Assembly: GCF_023715645.1 (NCBI RefSeq) | Contig: NZ_JAMBOP010000010.1 | Coordinates: 1-64,000 of the forward strand | Source of the DNA: Bacillus cytotoxicus | GTDB lineage: Bacteria; Bacillota; Bacilli; Bacillales; Bacillaceae_G | Direction of reading: 5' to 3' | Length of the DNA: 64,000 nucleotides | Shown here: in pieces, positions 6,602 through 17,425 of the stretch | How the letters are laid out: every line of letters begins with the position of its first letter | Numbering within the stretch: the stretch's first letter is position 1 | Program-made: the position numbers and the translations under genes | Notes under the pieces: generated by a model | What the model saw: only the letters and a program-made list of their open reading frames with translations | Databases searched by the model: none | What the model was told of the DNA's origin: nothing

Positions 6602-9322
6602 ATGAATTGGTATGAACTGCGTGCACATGAAGTAGAAGAGCGAACGAATACAAATGTAAAAACAGGGTTGACGGAGCAAGAGGTGGAAATTCGGCTGAAA
6701 AAACTTGGCCCAAACGAATTACAAGAAGCAAAAAGGCCTTCTGCACTTCTTGTGTTTTTGGCGCAATTTAAGGATTTTATGGTACTTGTTTTGTTTGGAG
6801 CAACGATTATTTCTGCTTTTTTGGGAGAATATGTGGATGCAATTGCGATTGTAGCAATTGTCATTATCAATGGTATTCTCGGCTTTTTTCAAGAGAGAAA
6901 AGCAGAAAAATCACTGGAAGCATTAAAAGAGCTGGCCGCCCCGCAAGTAACAGTACTTCGAAATGAGAATTGGATGAAAATTCCTTCGAAAGGCCTTGTG
7001 CTTGGAGATATTATTAAATTTTCTAGCGGGGATCGTATTGGTGCGGATATACGGCTCATTGAAGCTTCAAGTCTATATATTGAAGAGTCAGCATTAACTG
7101 GAGAATCAGTGCCGGTCCAAAAGAAGATTGATGTTTTGCATGGCGCGGATGTTTCAATTGGTGATCAAACAAATATGGCATTTATGGGAACGATGATTAC
7201 GAGAGGATCCGGTATTGGAGTTGTTATTGGAACTGGAATGAATACAACGATGGGACAAATTGCAAATATGTTGCAAAATGCGGAGCAAAATGAAACGCCG
7301 CTACAGAGAAGGCTTGAGCAGCTTGGGAAAATTTTAATTATCGTTGCATTAATTTTAACAGCACTCGTTGTATTAGTAGGTGTTTATCAAGGAAATGAAA
7401 TGTATCATATGTTTTTAGCGGGTGTTTCGCTTGCGGTTGCAGCGATTCCTGAAGGATTGCCAGCCATTGTTACAGTAGCGCTCTCACTTGGTGTTCAACG
7501 GATGATTAAGAAACAAGCGATTGTAAGAAAGTTACCTGCGGTTGAAACATTAGGGTGCGCATCTGTCATTTGTTCAGACAAAACAGGGACAATGACGCAA
7601 AATAAAATGATGGTCACACATGTATGGTCGAGTGGTGAAACGTGGCATGTAACGGGGCAAGGTTATGAACCAAAAGGCGAATTTATGAAAGATGATAAAA
7701 AAATAAATCCAACAGCGGCTCGCTCTTTATATCAACTACTTACATTTGGGTGTCTATGTAACAATGCAAATATTGTGAAAAAGAAAAAATCATACGTATT
7801 AGATGGTGATCCGACAGAAGGTGCCCTCGTTGTATCGGCAATGAAGGCTGGTATTTCAAGAGAAGGGATAAAGGATCAATTTGAGGTCATTCATGAGTTT
7901 CCATTTGATTCAACGCGGAAAATGATGAGTGTCATTGTTCGTGACAAGGCAGGGAAAAAATTTGTAGTAACTAAGGGAGCGCCTGATGTTTTATTACAAA
8001 TGAGTCAAACTATTTTATGGGGAAATAAACAGCAGCCATTGACAGAATTGTATCGAAATGAAGTGCAAACGGCAATTCATCATTTAGGAAGTCAAGCACT
8101 ACGTACAATTGCAATTGCTTTTAAACCATTAAAAACAACAGAGCAATTACAAAGTGAACGAGAAGCAGAACGAGATTTAATGTTTATTGGACTGCAAGGA
8201 ATGATTGATCCGCCAAGACTGGAAGTGAAACAAGCGGTGCACGAGTGTAAAGAGGCTGGGATTAAAACAATTATGATTACAGGAGACCATAAAGTAACAG
8301 CGATGGCAATCGCCGAGCAACTGGGGGTTTTACCACCTGGTGGTCGCGTTGTGGAAGGAATTGAACTTGCAAACATGTCAGTTGAAGAGTTAGAAAATAT
8401 TGTGGATGAAACATATGTCTTTGCGCGTGTTTCACCGGAACATAAGTTGAAAATTGTGAAGGCGCTGCAAAATAAAGATCATATTGTGGCAATGACCGGC
8501 GACGGTGTGAACGATGCGCCTGCTATAAAAGCAGCTGATATTGGTGTGGCGATGGGAGTTACTGGGACGGATGTTGCGAAAGAAGCATCATCTCTTGTGT
8601 TATTAGATGACAATTTTGCAACTATAAAAGCAGCAATTAAAGAAGGAAGAAATATTTACGAAAACATTCGGAAGTTTATTCGTTATTTACTAGCGTCTAA
8701 TGTTGGCGAAATTTTAGTTATGCTATTTGCGATGATTTTAGCATTGCCATTGCCGCTTGTGCCCATTCAAATCTTATGGGTGAATTTAGTAACTGACGGT
8801 TTGCCAGCGATGGCGCTCGGACTTGATGCAGCAGAAGGTGATGTAATGCGAAGAAAACCACGTCATCCAAAAGAAGGGGTATTTGCGAGAGGGCTTGCAT
8901 GGAAAATTGTGAGTCGTGGCTTTTTAATCGGTGTGATGACACTCTTAGCATTTATTATTGCATACAATCAACATCCAAATGAATTAAAGTATGCGCAAAC
9001 AGTTGCGTTTGCAACACTCGTTTTAGCTCAGCTTATTCATGTGTTTGATTGCCGAAGTGAGCACTCCGTCTTTCACCGTAATCCATTTGGAAATATGTAT
9101 TTAGTAGGAGCGGTAATCATTTCGATTTTACTTATGCTAGTAGTGATTTATTACCCACCGCTGCAACCGATTTTTAGTACGATGCCAATTCAAGCGAAAG
9201 ATTGGCTCTTAATTGTGGGACTTTCTTCTATTCCGACATTTTTATTAGTAGGATCTTTACTAACTGGAAAGTCTGAAAAGAAGAAAACAATTGTGTATAA
9301 AAGAGGTGTAAACTTGAAATAG
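6602..9322 (+). CDS. yloB: Calcium-transporting P-type ATPase YloB (906 aa)
   Basis: This P2A-type ATPase exports Ca2+ across the cytoplasmic membrane (in B. subtilis linked to sporulation). Motifs in order: N-terminal cation-ATPase domain; two membrane helices about 55-95; actuator TGES at 166-169; helices about 240-300 with PEGL at 283-286, the ion-site motif; phosphorylation site DKTGT with D326; nucleotide-binding domain (KGAPDVLL); hinge MTGDGVNDAP; six C-terminal helices with NLVTDGLPA. Length matches SERCA-like bacterial pumps. Start: ATG 6602, preceded by AGGAGGTAGCGAG. A terminator lies at 9352-9386. Confidence 0.95.
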   Translation: MNWYELRAHEVEERTNTNVKTGLTEQEVEIRLKKLGPNELQEAKRPSALLVFLAQFKDFMVLVLFGATIISAFLGEYVDAIAIVAIVIINGILGFFQERKAEKSLEALKELAAPQVTVLRNENWMKIPSKGLVLGDIIKFSSGDRIGADIRLIEASSLYIEESALTGESVPVQKKIDVLHGADVSIGDQTNMAFMGTMITRGSGIGVVIGTGMNTTMGQIANMLQNAEQNETPLQRRLEQLGKILIIVALILTALVVLVGVYQGNEMYHMFLAGVSLAVAAIPEGLPAIVTVALSLGVQRMIKKQAIVRKLPAVETLGCASVICSDKTGTMTQNKMMVTHVWSSGETWHVTGQGYEPKGEFMKDDKKINPTAARSLYQLLTFGCLCNNANIVKKKKSYVLDGDPTEGALVVSAMKAGISREGIKDQFEVIHEFPFDSTRKMMSVIVRDKAGKKFVVTKGAPDVLLQMSQTILWGNKQQPLTELYRNEVQTAIHHLGSQALRTIAIAFKPLKTTEQLQSEREAERDLMFIGLQGMIDPPRLEVKQAVHECKEAGIKTIMITGDHKVTAMAIAEQLGVLPPGGRVVEGIELANMSVEELENIVDETYVFARVSPEHKLKIVKALQNKDHIVAMTGDGVNDAPAIKAADIGVAMGVTGTDVAKEASSLVLLDDNFATIKAAIKEGRNIYENIRKFIRYLLASNVGEILVMLFAMILALPLPLVPIQILWVNLVTDGLPAMALGLDAAEGDVMRRKPRHPKEGVFARGLAWKIVSRGFLIGVMTLLAFIIAYNQHPNELKYAQTVAFATLVLAQLIHVFDCRSEHSVFHRNPFGNMYLVGAVIISILLMLVVIYYPPLQPIFSTMPIQAKDWLLIVGLSSIPTFLLVGSLLTGKSEKKKTIVYKRGVNLK

Positions 9323-9351
9323 TAAATGATATAAAAGTGTGCTATAATTTG

Positions 9352-9386
9352 AAAAGGTAGTAGAGTATAGTCTCTATTACCTTTTT
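9352..9386 (+). terminator. Terminator between yloB and yloC
   Basis: AAAAGGTAGTAGAG (9352-9365) pairs with CTCTATTACCTTTT (9372-9385), 14 bp with one G-U pair, then T. It ends 34 bases before the yloC start, so yloC needs read-through or a promoter inside this gap; TATAAT at 9343-9348 has no clear -35 partner. Confidence 0.85.
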
Positions 9387-9419
9387 CATTGAGTAAGATC
9401 ATGGCTTGGATGTGATAAA

Positions 9420-10295
9420 ATGATTTCGAGTATGACAGGTTTTGGACGCGCAAAAGTAGAAAGTGATGCGTTTCAAATTACAGTAGAAATGAAGTCGGTC
9501 AACCATCGTTTTTTAGAGATGAATATTCGTCTTCCGAAGCAAATGATGGTGTTCGAGGATAAAATCCGCAAATTAATTGCAGAACAAGTAGGCCGCGGAC
9601 GTATTGAAGTATCGATTATTGTTGAAGGGGAAGGACTCGTTGAACGAAAATTACGCGTGGATTGGTCCCTATTAGAGCAATATAAGCTCATTATGGAAGA
9701 AGCGAAGGGGAAATTTCAATTACAGGATTCGATTACATTACAGCAGCTTATTGCTATGCCGGAAGTGACAGCAATTGAAGAAGTTGAAAATGTAAATGAA
9801 ACATTTGAACATAGTTTGTATGAAGCGGTTCGCTGCGCAGCTAGTATGTTAAAAACGATGCGTGACGGTGAGGGAGAACGACTGCATAAAGATTTGGAGC
9901 ATCGTTTACAAGGAATTAATACGTGTGTACGTGCTATTATTCCTTATGCGCCGTCAGTTATTCAAAAGTATCGTGAGCGCTTGGAAAACCGTTTGAAGGA
10001 ATTACATAATCAAGAATTAGAAGAACAACGATTACTTACAGAGATAGCGGTATTTGCAGATCGCTGTGATATTGATGAAGAATTAGTTCGTTTGCAAAGT
10101 CATTTAGAACAATTTCAAGAGGCGCTGCAAAGTAAAGAGCCCGTTGGAAGGAAATTAGATTTCATCGTACAAGAAATGCATCGTGAAATAAATACAATTG
10201 GTTCAAAAGCAAATGACTTAACCATTTCAAAATATGTTGTTGAAATGAAAAATAATCTTGAAAAAATTCGTGAACAAGTACAAAATATTGAGTAG
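9420..10295 (+). CDS. yloC: YicC/YloC-family endoribonuclease (291 aa)
   Basis: YicC-type proteins are metal-dependent endoribonucleases implicated in small-RNA and mRNA turnover. The protein begins MISSMTGFGRAKVE, the conserved YicC start, with KSVNHRFLEMNIRLP just after. The conserved C-terminal DUF1732 part carries EEQRLLTEIAVFADRCDIDEE and EPVGRKLDFIVQEMHREINTIGSK. Length matches family. It is the first gene of the yloC-remA-gmk-rpoZ run, the order found in B. subtilis. No strong Shine-Dalgarno sequence is visible before ATG 9420. Confidence 0.93.
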   Translation: MISSMTGFGRAKVESDAFQITVEMKSVNHRFLEMNIRLPKQMMVFEDKIRKLIAEQVGRGRIEVSIIVEGEGLVERKLRVDWSLLEQYKLIMEEAKGKFQLQDSITLQQLIAMPEVTAIEEVENVNETFEHSLYEAVRCAASMLKTMRDGEGERLHKDLEHRLQGINTCVRAIIPYAPSVIQKYRERLENRLKELHNQELEEQRLLTEIAVFADRCDIDEELVRLQSHLEQFQEALQSKEPVGRKLDFIVQEMHREINTIGSKANDLTISKYVVEMKNNLEKIREQVQNIE

Positions 10296-10361
10296 CTGTC
10301 AATTGTATACGAAGTTATACGAGAGGGAGAAATCGGATAGACTTACTAGGAGGCGCAAATT

Positions 10362-11256
<895 letters not shown>

Positions 11257-11257
11257 T

Positions 11258-11470
11258 ATGTTAAACCCATCTATTGATTCATTGTTACAAAAAATTGATT
11301 CTAAATATACGCTAGTAACAGTAGCGGCAAAGCGCGCTCGTGAAATGCAAGAGCGTAATGATTGCGGTGTTGAGCAGCCAGTATCTCATAAATTTGTAGG
11401 AAAAGCGTTAGAAGAAATTAATGCACAAATATTAAACTACGAACCAAGTGAAGATAACAACCAAAACTAA
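11258..11470 (+). CDS. rpoZ: RNA polymerase omega subunit (70 aa)
   Basis: The omega subunit helps assemble and stabilise the beta' subunit of RNA polymerase. The sequence starts [20 protein letters not shown] and contains the conserved AAKRAREM helix and the [10 protein letters not shown] segment. Its start follows the gmk stop codon by one base, with GGAGGA inside the gmk end, so translation is coupled. It ends the yloC-remA-gmk-rpoZ run; a terminator follows at 11525-11558. Confidence 0.95.
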   Translation: MLNPSIDSLLQKIDSKYTLVTVAAKRAREMQERNDCGVEQPVSHKFVGKALEEINAQILNYEPSEDNNQN

Positions 11471-11524
11471 TGCGTTATTTTCGACAAATAGAGGCATAGG
11501 TATTATGCTTTTCTATGTAACAGT

Positions 11525-11558
11525 AACAACCTATTTACAAGTAGGTTGTTATTTTTTT
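11525..11558 (+). terminator. Terminator after rpoZ
   Basis: AACAACCTAT pairs with GTAGGTTGTT (one G-U pair), followed by seven T. Confidence 0.88.
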
Positions 11559-11575
11559 ACTATGTAGATAAACAT

Positions 11576-11700
11576 AAAAGCATTCTTTTTAAGGTTGGTG
11601 AGAGCGACTGGCCATGCGTAGAAGCGGTCAGTGCTTATATCCGCCACGTGCGAAGTTTAAACAGAGGGAGAAAGCAAGTGCGGACTTCTTATTTCTGCAT
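11576..11700 (+). repeat. Family A repeat, tandem copy 2
   Basis: First of three tandem copies in the 740-base gap between rpoZ and coaBC. Landmarks: AAGGTTGGTGAGAGC (11591), ACTGGCCATGCGTAGAAGCG, GGTCAGTGC, CGCCACGTGCGAAGTTTAAAC, then GCAGTAATCTATATG. Confidence 0.9.
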
Positions 11701-11756
11701 AGCAGTAATCTATATGTCGAAAAAACAAACGAGTTTATATGAATACAAAAATAATA

Positions 11757-11880
11757 TAAAAGCTTTCTTTTAAGGTTGGCGAGAGCGACTAGCCATGCAT
11801 AGGAGCGGTCAGGGCTTATATCTGCCACGTGCGAAGCTTAAACAGAGGGAGCAAGCAAGTGGGGACTTCTTTTTTTCTGT
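11757..11880 (+). repeat. Family A repeat, tandem copy 3
   Basis: Starts AAGGTTGG at 11772, 181 bp after the previous copy. The stem arm reads CTAGCC instead of CTGGCC, which weakens one base pair. Confidence 0.9.
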
Positions 11881-11943
11881 AAAGCATCAAAGGATATGTT
11901 GAAAGATCAAAAGAATCTATATAAATTCGAAAATAAAAAACGA

Positions 11944-12070
11944 CAAAAAAGCTTTCTTTTAAGGTTGGCGAGAGCGACTGGCCATGCGTAGAAGCGGTCA
12001 GTGCTTATTTCTGGCCACATGCGAAGTTTAAACAGAGGGAGCAGGCAAGTGCGGACTTCTTTTTTTCTAT
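11944..12070 (+). repeat. Family A repeat, tandem copy 4
   Basis: Starts AAGGTTGG at 11961, 189 bp after the previous copy. The remaining 12100-12213 before coaBC holds only a small nested hairpin (ATGAC 12160-12164 with GTCAT 12188-12192). Confidence 0.9.
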
Positions 12071-12213
12071 AAAGCAGTAATCTATATGACAAAAAATCAA
12101 AATGGATTTATTAAGGATAGAGAATAACGGCAGCTTATATTTGCAGGCTGTGATGATGAATGACTTGAAGGTCGAAAAAGACTAAGGGTCATGAAAGAAA
12201 GAGGACGAGACGT

Positions 12214-13419
12214 ATGCTAAAAGGGAAAAAAATACTTTTGTGTGTCACAGGAGGTATTGCTGTATTTAAAGCAGCTGCGCTAACAAGTAAATTAACACAG
12301 GCAGGTGCGCTTGTGAAAGTAATGATGAGTGAGTCGGCAATGAAGTTTGTTACACCGCTTACATTTCAGGCGCTTTCTCGTCATGATGTATACACAGATA
12401 CATTTGATGAAAAAGATTCAGCAGTCATTGCTCATATTGACTTAGCAGACTGGGCTGATCTTGTTCTTGTTGCACCTGCGACAGCAAATATCATCGGTAA
12501 ATTCGCAAATGGTATTGCTGATGATATGGTTTCAACGACGCTTCTTGCAACGACAGCTCCAGTGTGGATTGCGCCTGCGATGAATGTTCATATGTACGAA
12601 AATCCTGTTGTCCAAAAAAATATGCAAACGTTAAAACAGTTAGGCTATACATTTATCGAACCTGGAGAAGGTTTTTTAGCTTGTGGCTATGTTGCTAAAG
12701 GTCGGTTAGAAGAACCAGAAACTATTGCGATGATGTTAGAGAAGCATTTTTCAGAAGAAAAGCCGCTGAAGGGAAAACGAATATTGGTGACAGCTGGCCC
12801 GACACGAGAAAAAATTGACCCCGTTCGTTTTATGACGAATTTTTCTTCTGGGAAAATGGGATATGCACTTGCGGAAGTTGCAGCAAATCTTGGTGCAGAA
12901 GTCATTCTTATTTCTGGTCCAACGGCGCTAACACCGCCTGCGAATGTAACAACAATACAAGTACAATCTGCACAAGATATGTTAGAGGCGGTATTATGTC
13001 ATTACACGAATATGAATGTTGTAATTAAAACAGCAGCAGTAGCGGATTACCGTCCAAAGTTTGTGTACGATGAGAAGATGAAAAAGAAAAGCGGAGACAC
13101 AGTTATTGAATTAGAAAGAACGACAGATATTTTGAAAACATTAGGTGATCGAAAAGAACATCAATTCCTTATTGGTTTTGCAGCAGAAACAACAAATGTT
13201 GAAGAGTATGCAACGAAAAAATTACGCGAAAAAAATGCTGACATGATTGTTGCGAATGATGTAAAAGCAGAGGGGGCAGGATTTGGTACGGACACAAATA
13301 TTGTGACGATGTATAAACGAAATGGTGCCGTGGTTGAATTGCCGCTATTAACAAAGCAGGAAGTAGCGAAAGAAATATTACTGCATGTTGAAAAAATGTT
13401 GGAAGATGATCCTGCATGA
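12214..13419 (+). CDS. coaBC: CoaBC, bifunctional coenzyme A enzyme (401 aa)
   Basis: Joins cysteine to 4'-phosphopantothenate (CTP-dependent CoaB, C-terminal) and decarboxylates the product (FMN-dependent CoaC, N-terminal) to 4'-phosphopantetheine. The CoaC half (about 1-180) has GGIAVFKAA, the catalytic His in AHIDLADW, the PAMNVHMYENP loop and a Cys in ACGYVAKGRL. The CoaB half (about 188-395) has TAGPTREKIDPVRFMTN, SSGKMGYALAE and the AAVADYRP loop. Length is typical. Its last four bases overlap the priA start (ATGA). Confidence 0.96.
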   Translation: MLKGKKILLCVTGGIAVFKAAALTSKLTQAGALVKVMMSESAMKFVTPLTFQALSRHDVYTDTFDEKDSAVIAHIDLADWADLVLVAPATANIIGKFANGIADDMVSTTLLATTAPVWIAPAMNVHMYENPVVQKNMQTLKQLGYTFIEPGEGFLACGYVAKGRLEEPETIAMMLEKHFSEEKPLKGKRILVTAGPTREKIDPVRFMTNFSSGKMGYALAEVAANLGAEVILISGPTALTPPANVTTIQVQSAQDMLEAVLCHYTNMNVVIKTAAVADYRPKFVYDEKMKKKSGDTVIELERTTDILKTLGDRKEHQFLIGFAAETTNVEEYATKKLREKNADMIVANDVKAEGAGFGTDTNIVTMYKRNGAVVELPLLTKQEVAKEILLHVEKMLEDDPA

Positions 13420-15821
13420 AATTTGCAAGTGTAATTGTCGATGTTCCAGCAAGACAAACGGATAGGCCATTCGATTATATTATTCCTAAGCGTTGGGAAG
13501 ATCTTGTTCAAACGGGTATGCGAGTTGTTGTTCCTTTTGGGCCGCGAAAATTACAGGGATTTGTCATTGGGATAAAAGATACAGTAGATGTAGATGTGAA
13601 TAAGTTGAAAACATTGCATGAATTGTTAGATGTAACACCTGTATTAAATGAGGAATTGTTGCAGCTTGGAAATTGGCTCAAAGAAGAAACACTTTGTTTT
13701 ACAATTTCAGCGTTCCAAGTTATGTTACCAACAGCAATTAAAGCGACATATAAAAAACAGCTGCATCTTCATCAGCCAGAAGACATAGCGGCCAATGTGA
13801 AATTGCTTTTTCAAGGAAAAGAAAGCATTGATTGGAATGTGCTTGATGAATGGCCACAGCTGTACCGTGCAGTGCAAGCGGAAATTGCGAAAGGGACTGT
13901 GGAAGTTGTTTATGAAGTAAAAGATAAAGCGCAAAAGAAAAAACAAAAAGTGATTCAGCCGGTTTTACCTCATGAAGAATTAGAGGAGGTAGCCTTCAAT
14001 TTAAAAAGTAAGAAGCAGCAAGATGTATTGTATTACTTTATTGAGCATTATCAGTCAGTGCCGTTAAAAATAGTAATGGAAGAATTGCAAATGACGGATG
14101 CTCCCATTAAATCACTTGTGAAAAAAGGTTTGTTAGCTGAAAAATATGTGGAAGTATATCGAAATCCCTATGATGATGATGCTTTTGAACGCACAAAACC
14201 ATTCCCACTTACAGAAGAGCAACGACAGGTAATTGCACCGATCTTAAACTCCATTACAGAAGAGCAACATGAGACTTTTTTATTGTACGGTGTCACCGGA
14301 AGTGGAAAAACAGAAGTGTATTTACAGTCGATTGAAGAAGTGCTTAGCAAAGGAAAGGAAGCCATTGTACTTGTGCCTGAAATTTCGTTAACACCGCAAA
14401 TGGTGGATCGTTTTAAAGGACGATTTGGTTCCCAAGTTGCAGTTCTTCATAGTGCATTGTCTGTTGGGGAAAAATATGATGAATGGCGTAAGATTTTACG
14501 GAAAGAAGCCAAAGTAGTTGTAGGGGCGCGTTCAGCAATTTTTGCTCCATTTGAGAATTTAGGAATTATTATTATTGATGAAGAACATGAATCGAGTTAT
14601 AAACAGGAGGATAATCCACGCTACCACGCACGTTCTGTTGCGATTCGGCGGGGAGAATATCACAATTGTCCTATTGTATTAGGAAGTGCTACGCCTACAC
14701 TTGAATCATTTGCCCGCGCTCAAAAAGGTGTATATAAGCTGCTTACAATGACAAAGCGAATGAATGAAAGGGATTTACCGGCAGTTGAGATTATTGATAT
14801 GAGAGAAGAACTTAGGGATGGCAATCGTTCTATGTTTTCTCAGCTTCTTCATGAGAAAATAGCGGATCGATTAGAGAAAAAAGAACAAATGGTACTTTTT
14901 TTAAATCGAAGAGGGCATTCGACTTTTGTCATGTGCCGTGATTGCGGATATGTCGTGCAATGCCCGCACTGTGATATTTCACTTACATATCACAGAATGA
15001 ATAACCGCTTGAAATGTCATTATTGTAGCTATGAGGAAAATTTACCGAATGCTTGTCCTGCTTGTAAGAGTTCCTATATCCGCTTCTTTGGGACAGGGAC
15101 ACAAAAGGTTGAAGAAGAAATTACAAAATTGTTTCCAGAAGCGCGCGTTATTCGAATGGATGTAGATACGACAAGTCGTAAAGGTATGCATGAAAAACTT
15201 CTAAAATCATTTGGGGCAGGCGAGGCAGATATTTTACTTGGAACACAAATGATTGCGAAAGGTCTTGATTTTCCAAACGTGACGCTTGTAGGTGTATTGA
15301 CAGCAGATACAATGTTGCATTTGCCGGATTTCCGGGCGAGTGAAAAAACATATCAGCTTTTAACGCAAGTAAGCGGTAGAGCTGGACGCCACGAACTACC
15401 TGGAGAAGTAGTCATTCAAACGTATACACCTGAACACTATAGTATAGAATTAGCAAAACAGCAGAAGTATGATGTGTTTTTTGAACGTGAGATGTACATG
15501 AGGAAAATGCGGCAATATCCACCATATTATTACGTCGCACTGGTTACAGTATCACATCCAGAGCTATTAAAAGCAGTGCAGGTAACAGAGAAAATTGTAG
15601 GTTTTTTACGACAACATTGTTCACAGCAAGCGATGATCTTAGGACCAGTTGCTTCGGCAATTCCTCGTATAAAAGATAGATATCGATACCAATGCATGAT
15701 AAAATACAAACGGGAACCAAACTTAAAGTACGTGCTTAAAATGGTAAATGAACATTATCAAGCAGAAATGCAAAAAGACTTGCAAATCTCAATTGATTTT
15801 AATCCAACTATTTTGATGTAG
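13416..15821 (+). CDS. priA: PriA, primosomal replication-restart helicase (801 aa)
   Basis: PriA recognises stalled forks and D-loops and loads the replicative helicase through DnaD/DnaB. The N-terminal DNA-binding domain (1-105) starts MKFASVIVDVPARQTDRPFD. The SF2 helicase core has Walker A GVTGSGKT near 293-300 and DEEH at 388-391. Eight zinc-binding cysteines lie at about 508-550 (CRDCGYVVQCPHC; CHYC; CPAC). Motifs for GTQMIAKGLDF and SGRAGR follow. The ATG overlaps the coaBC stop codon, so translation is coupled. Confidence 0.96.
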   Translation: MKFASVIVDVPARQTDRPFDYIIPKRWEDLVQTGMRVVVPFGPRKLQGFVIGIKDTVDVDVNKLKTLHELLDVTPVLNEELLQLGNWLKEETLCFTISAFQVMLPTAIKATYKKQLHLHQPEDIAANVKLLFQGKESIDWNVLDEWPQLYRAVQAEIAKGTVEVVYEVKDKAQKKKQKVIQPVLPHEELEEVAFNLKSKKQQDVLYYFIEHYQSVPLKIVMEELQMTDAPIKSLVKKGLLAEKYVEVYRNPYDDDAFERTKPFPLTEEQRQVIAPILNSITEEQHETFLLYGVTGSGKTEVYLQSIEEVLSKGKEAIVLVPEISLTPQMVDRFKGRFGSQVAVLHSALSVGEKYDEWRKILRKEAKVVVGARSAIFAPFENLGIIIIDEEHESSYKQEDNPRYHARSVAIRRGEYHNCPIVLGSATPTLESFARAQKGVYKLLTMTKRMNERDLPAVEIIDMREELRDGNRSMFSQLLHEKIADRLEKKEQMVLFLNRRGHSTFVMCRDCGYVVQCPHCDISLTYHRMNNRLKCHYCSYEENLPNACPACKSSYIRFFGTGTQKVEEEITKLFPEARVIRMDVDTTSRKGMHEKLLKSFGAGEADILLGTQMIAKGLDFPNVTLVGVLTADTMLHLPDFRASEKTYQLLTQVSGRAGRHELPGEVVIQTYTPEHYSIELAKQQKYDVFFEREMYMRKMRQYPPYYYVALVTVSHPELLKAVQVTEKIVGFLRQHCSQQAMILGPVASAIPRIKDRYRYQCMIKYKREPNLKYVLKMVNEHYQAEMQKDLQISIDFNPTILM

Positions 15822-15853
15822 TAGGGCTGAATTTAGAGGTGAATGGAGAAATT

Positions 15854-15953
15854 AAAGTGAAATCTTTATAAATAGAGGGGGCGTCTTGCTACTGGTATGT
15901 GTCCGGTTAAGTAGGTAAGAAGAATGCCCTGTTAATTGGAAGTTTTACTTTAG
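15854..15953. repeat. Decayed family B repeat
   Basis: The edges TAAAGTGAAAT (15854) and GGAAGTTTTACTTTA (15939-15953) match the two inverted ends of family B with single changes, but the inside no longer aligns by eye. Confidence 0.45.
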
Positions 15954-15987
15954 TTTAATCTGATTGTATGTTGAAAAGGAGAGCAGT

Positions 15988-16464
15988 ATGGCAACCTTAG
16001 AAATTGTAAAACATCCAAATGAAGTATTAGAAACGCCGTGTGAACGTGTTATAAATTTTGATAAAAAGTTAGTGAAGCTTTTAAAAGATATGCACGAAAC
16101 AATGTTAATTGCGGATGGTGTTGGATTAGCAGCGCCGCAAGTTGGTGTAAGTCTGCAAGTTGCTGTTGTAGACATTGATGATGATAACGGGAAAATTGAA
16201 TTGATTAATCCTATTATTTTAGAACAACGTGGTGAACAAGTAGGTCCCGAAGGCTGCTTAAGTTTTCCGGGACTTTTTGGTGATGTAACACGTGCTGAAT
16301 ATATTAAAGTACGTGCTCAAAATCGCCGCGGGAAAGTGTTTTTATTAGAAGCAGATGGATTTTTAGCCCGTGCAATTCAACATGAAATCGATCATTTGCA
16401 TGGTGTGTTATTTACATCTAAAGTAACGCGATATTATGAGGAAAATGAATTAGACGAGATGTAA
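15988..16464 (+). CDS. def: Peptide deformylase (158 aa)
   Basis: Removes the formyl group from nascent N-terminal Met. All three motifs are present: GVGLAAPQ (44-51), EGCLS (88-92, metal ligand C90) and HEIDH (132-136, two His ligands and the catalytic Glu). It is the DefA-like type with a VTR C-terminal stretch. The start is ATG 15988, eight codons inside the longer frame, because AAAGGAGAGC lies just before it. It pairs functionally with fmt, 16 bases downstream. Confidence 0.95.
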   Translation: MATLEIVKHPNEVLETPCERVINFDKKLVKLLKDMHETMLIADGVGLAAPQVGVSLQVAVVDIDDDNGKIELINPIILEQRGEQVGPEGCLSFPGLFGDVTRAEYIKVRAQNRRGKVFLLEADGFLARAIQHEIDHLHGVLFTSKVTRYYEENELDEM

Positions 16465-16480
16465 AAGGAGAGTTTTTCAA

Positions 16481-17425
16481 ATGATAAAAGTTGTATTTAT
16501 GGGAACACCGGACTTTTCAGTGCCGGTGCTTCGTCGTCTTATTGAAGATGGATATGATGTGATTGGTGTTGTGACGCAGCCTGATCGTCCAGTAGGTAGA
16601 AAAAAAGTGTTAACTCCAACGCCTGTGAAAGTTGAAGCGGAAAAACATGGTATTCCGGTATTACAACCGTTAAAGATCCGTGAAAAAGATGAATATGAAA
16701 AGGTGTTGGCATTAGAGCCAGATTTAATTGTGACAGCTGCATTTGGACAGATCGTACCAAATGAAATTTTAGAAGCACCGAAATATGGATGTATTAATGT
16801 TCATGCTTCATTACTTCCAGAACTTCGCGGCGGTGCACCTATTCATTATTCGATTATGCAAGGAAAAGAAAAAACAGGCATTACGATTATGTATATGGTT
16901 GAAAAATTAGATGCGGGTGATATTTTAACGCAAGTAGAAGTAGAAATTACTGAACGCGAAACAACCGGCTCATTATTTGATAAATTAAGCGTAGCTGGAG
17001 CTCATTTATTATCTGAAACAGTTCCGCTTTTAATACAAGGAAAATTAAAACCAATTAAACAAAACGAAGAAGAAGCAACATTTGCTTATAATATTAAACG
17101 TGAGCAGGAAAAGATTGATTGGACGAAAACAGGAGAAGAGATATACAATCATATCCGTGGCTTAAATCCTTGGCCAGTTGCTTATACAATATTAGCAGGA
17201 CAAGTTGTAAAAGTATGGTGGGGAGAGAAAGTTTCTGTCACGGAGAAAGCTGAAGCTGGAACAGTTGTTGCAATTGAAGAAGATGGTTTCGTTGTGGCTA
17301 CAGGAAATGAAACGGCAATTAAGATTACTGAGTTGCAACCATCTGGTAAAAAACGCATGGACTGTTCACAATTTTTACGTGGAACAAAACCTGAAATAGG
17401 TACAATGTTAGGAGAAGACGCATGA
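16481..17425 (+). CDS. fmt: Methionyl-tRNA formyltransferase (314 aa)
   Basis: Formylates initiator Met-tRNA with 10-formyl-tetrahydrofolate. The N-terminal formyltransferase fold begins [18 protein letters not shown]; the catalytic segment has [18 protein letters not shown] and the conserved Asp in EKLDAGDIL. The OB-like C-terminal domain, which contacts tRNA, covers about 205-310. Length is standard. AAAGGAGAG precedes ATG 16481. Its end overlaps rsmB by four bases. Confidence 0.96.
   Translation: MIKVVFMGTPDFSVPVLRRLIEDGYDVIGVVTQPDRPVGRKKVLTPTPVKVEAEKHGIPVLQPLKIREKDEYEKVLALEPDLIVTAAFGQIVPNEILEAPKYGCINVHASLLPELRGGAPIHYSIMQGKEKTGITIMYMVEKLDAGDILTQVEVEITERETTGSLFDKLSVAGAHLLSETVPLLIQGKLKPIKQNEEEATFAYNIKREQEKIDWTKTGEEIYNHIRGLNPWPVAYTILAGQVVKVWWGEKVSVTEKAEAGTVVAIEEDGFVVATGNETAIKITELQPSGKKRMDCSQFLRGTKPEIGTMLGEDA

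Noticed and set aside
6318-6870. Frames antisense to, or shifted within, rqcH and yloB (67 and 112 residues)
   Set aside because: They overlap well-supported genes in other frames and lack translation signals.
11576-12070. A CRISPR-like array made of regularly spaced repeats
   Set aside because: The units are about 181-189 bp apart, the repeated parts exceed 100 bp and the linking sequences are also similar, unlike CRISPR repeats and spacers.
11546-12092. Small frames (60-75 residues) on both strands between rpoZ and coaBC
   Set aside because: They are produced by the tandem family A copies and repeat each other; no ribosome sites.
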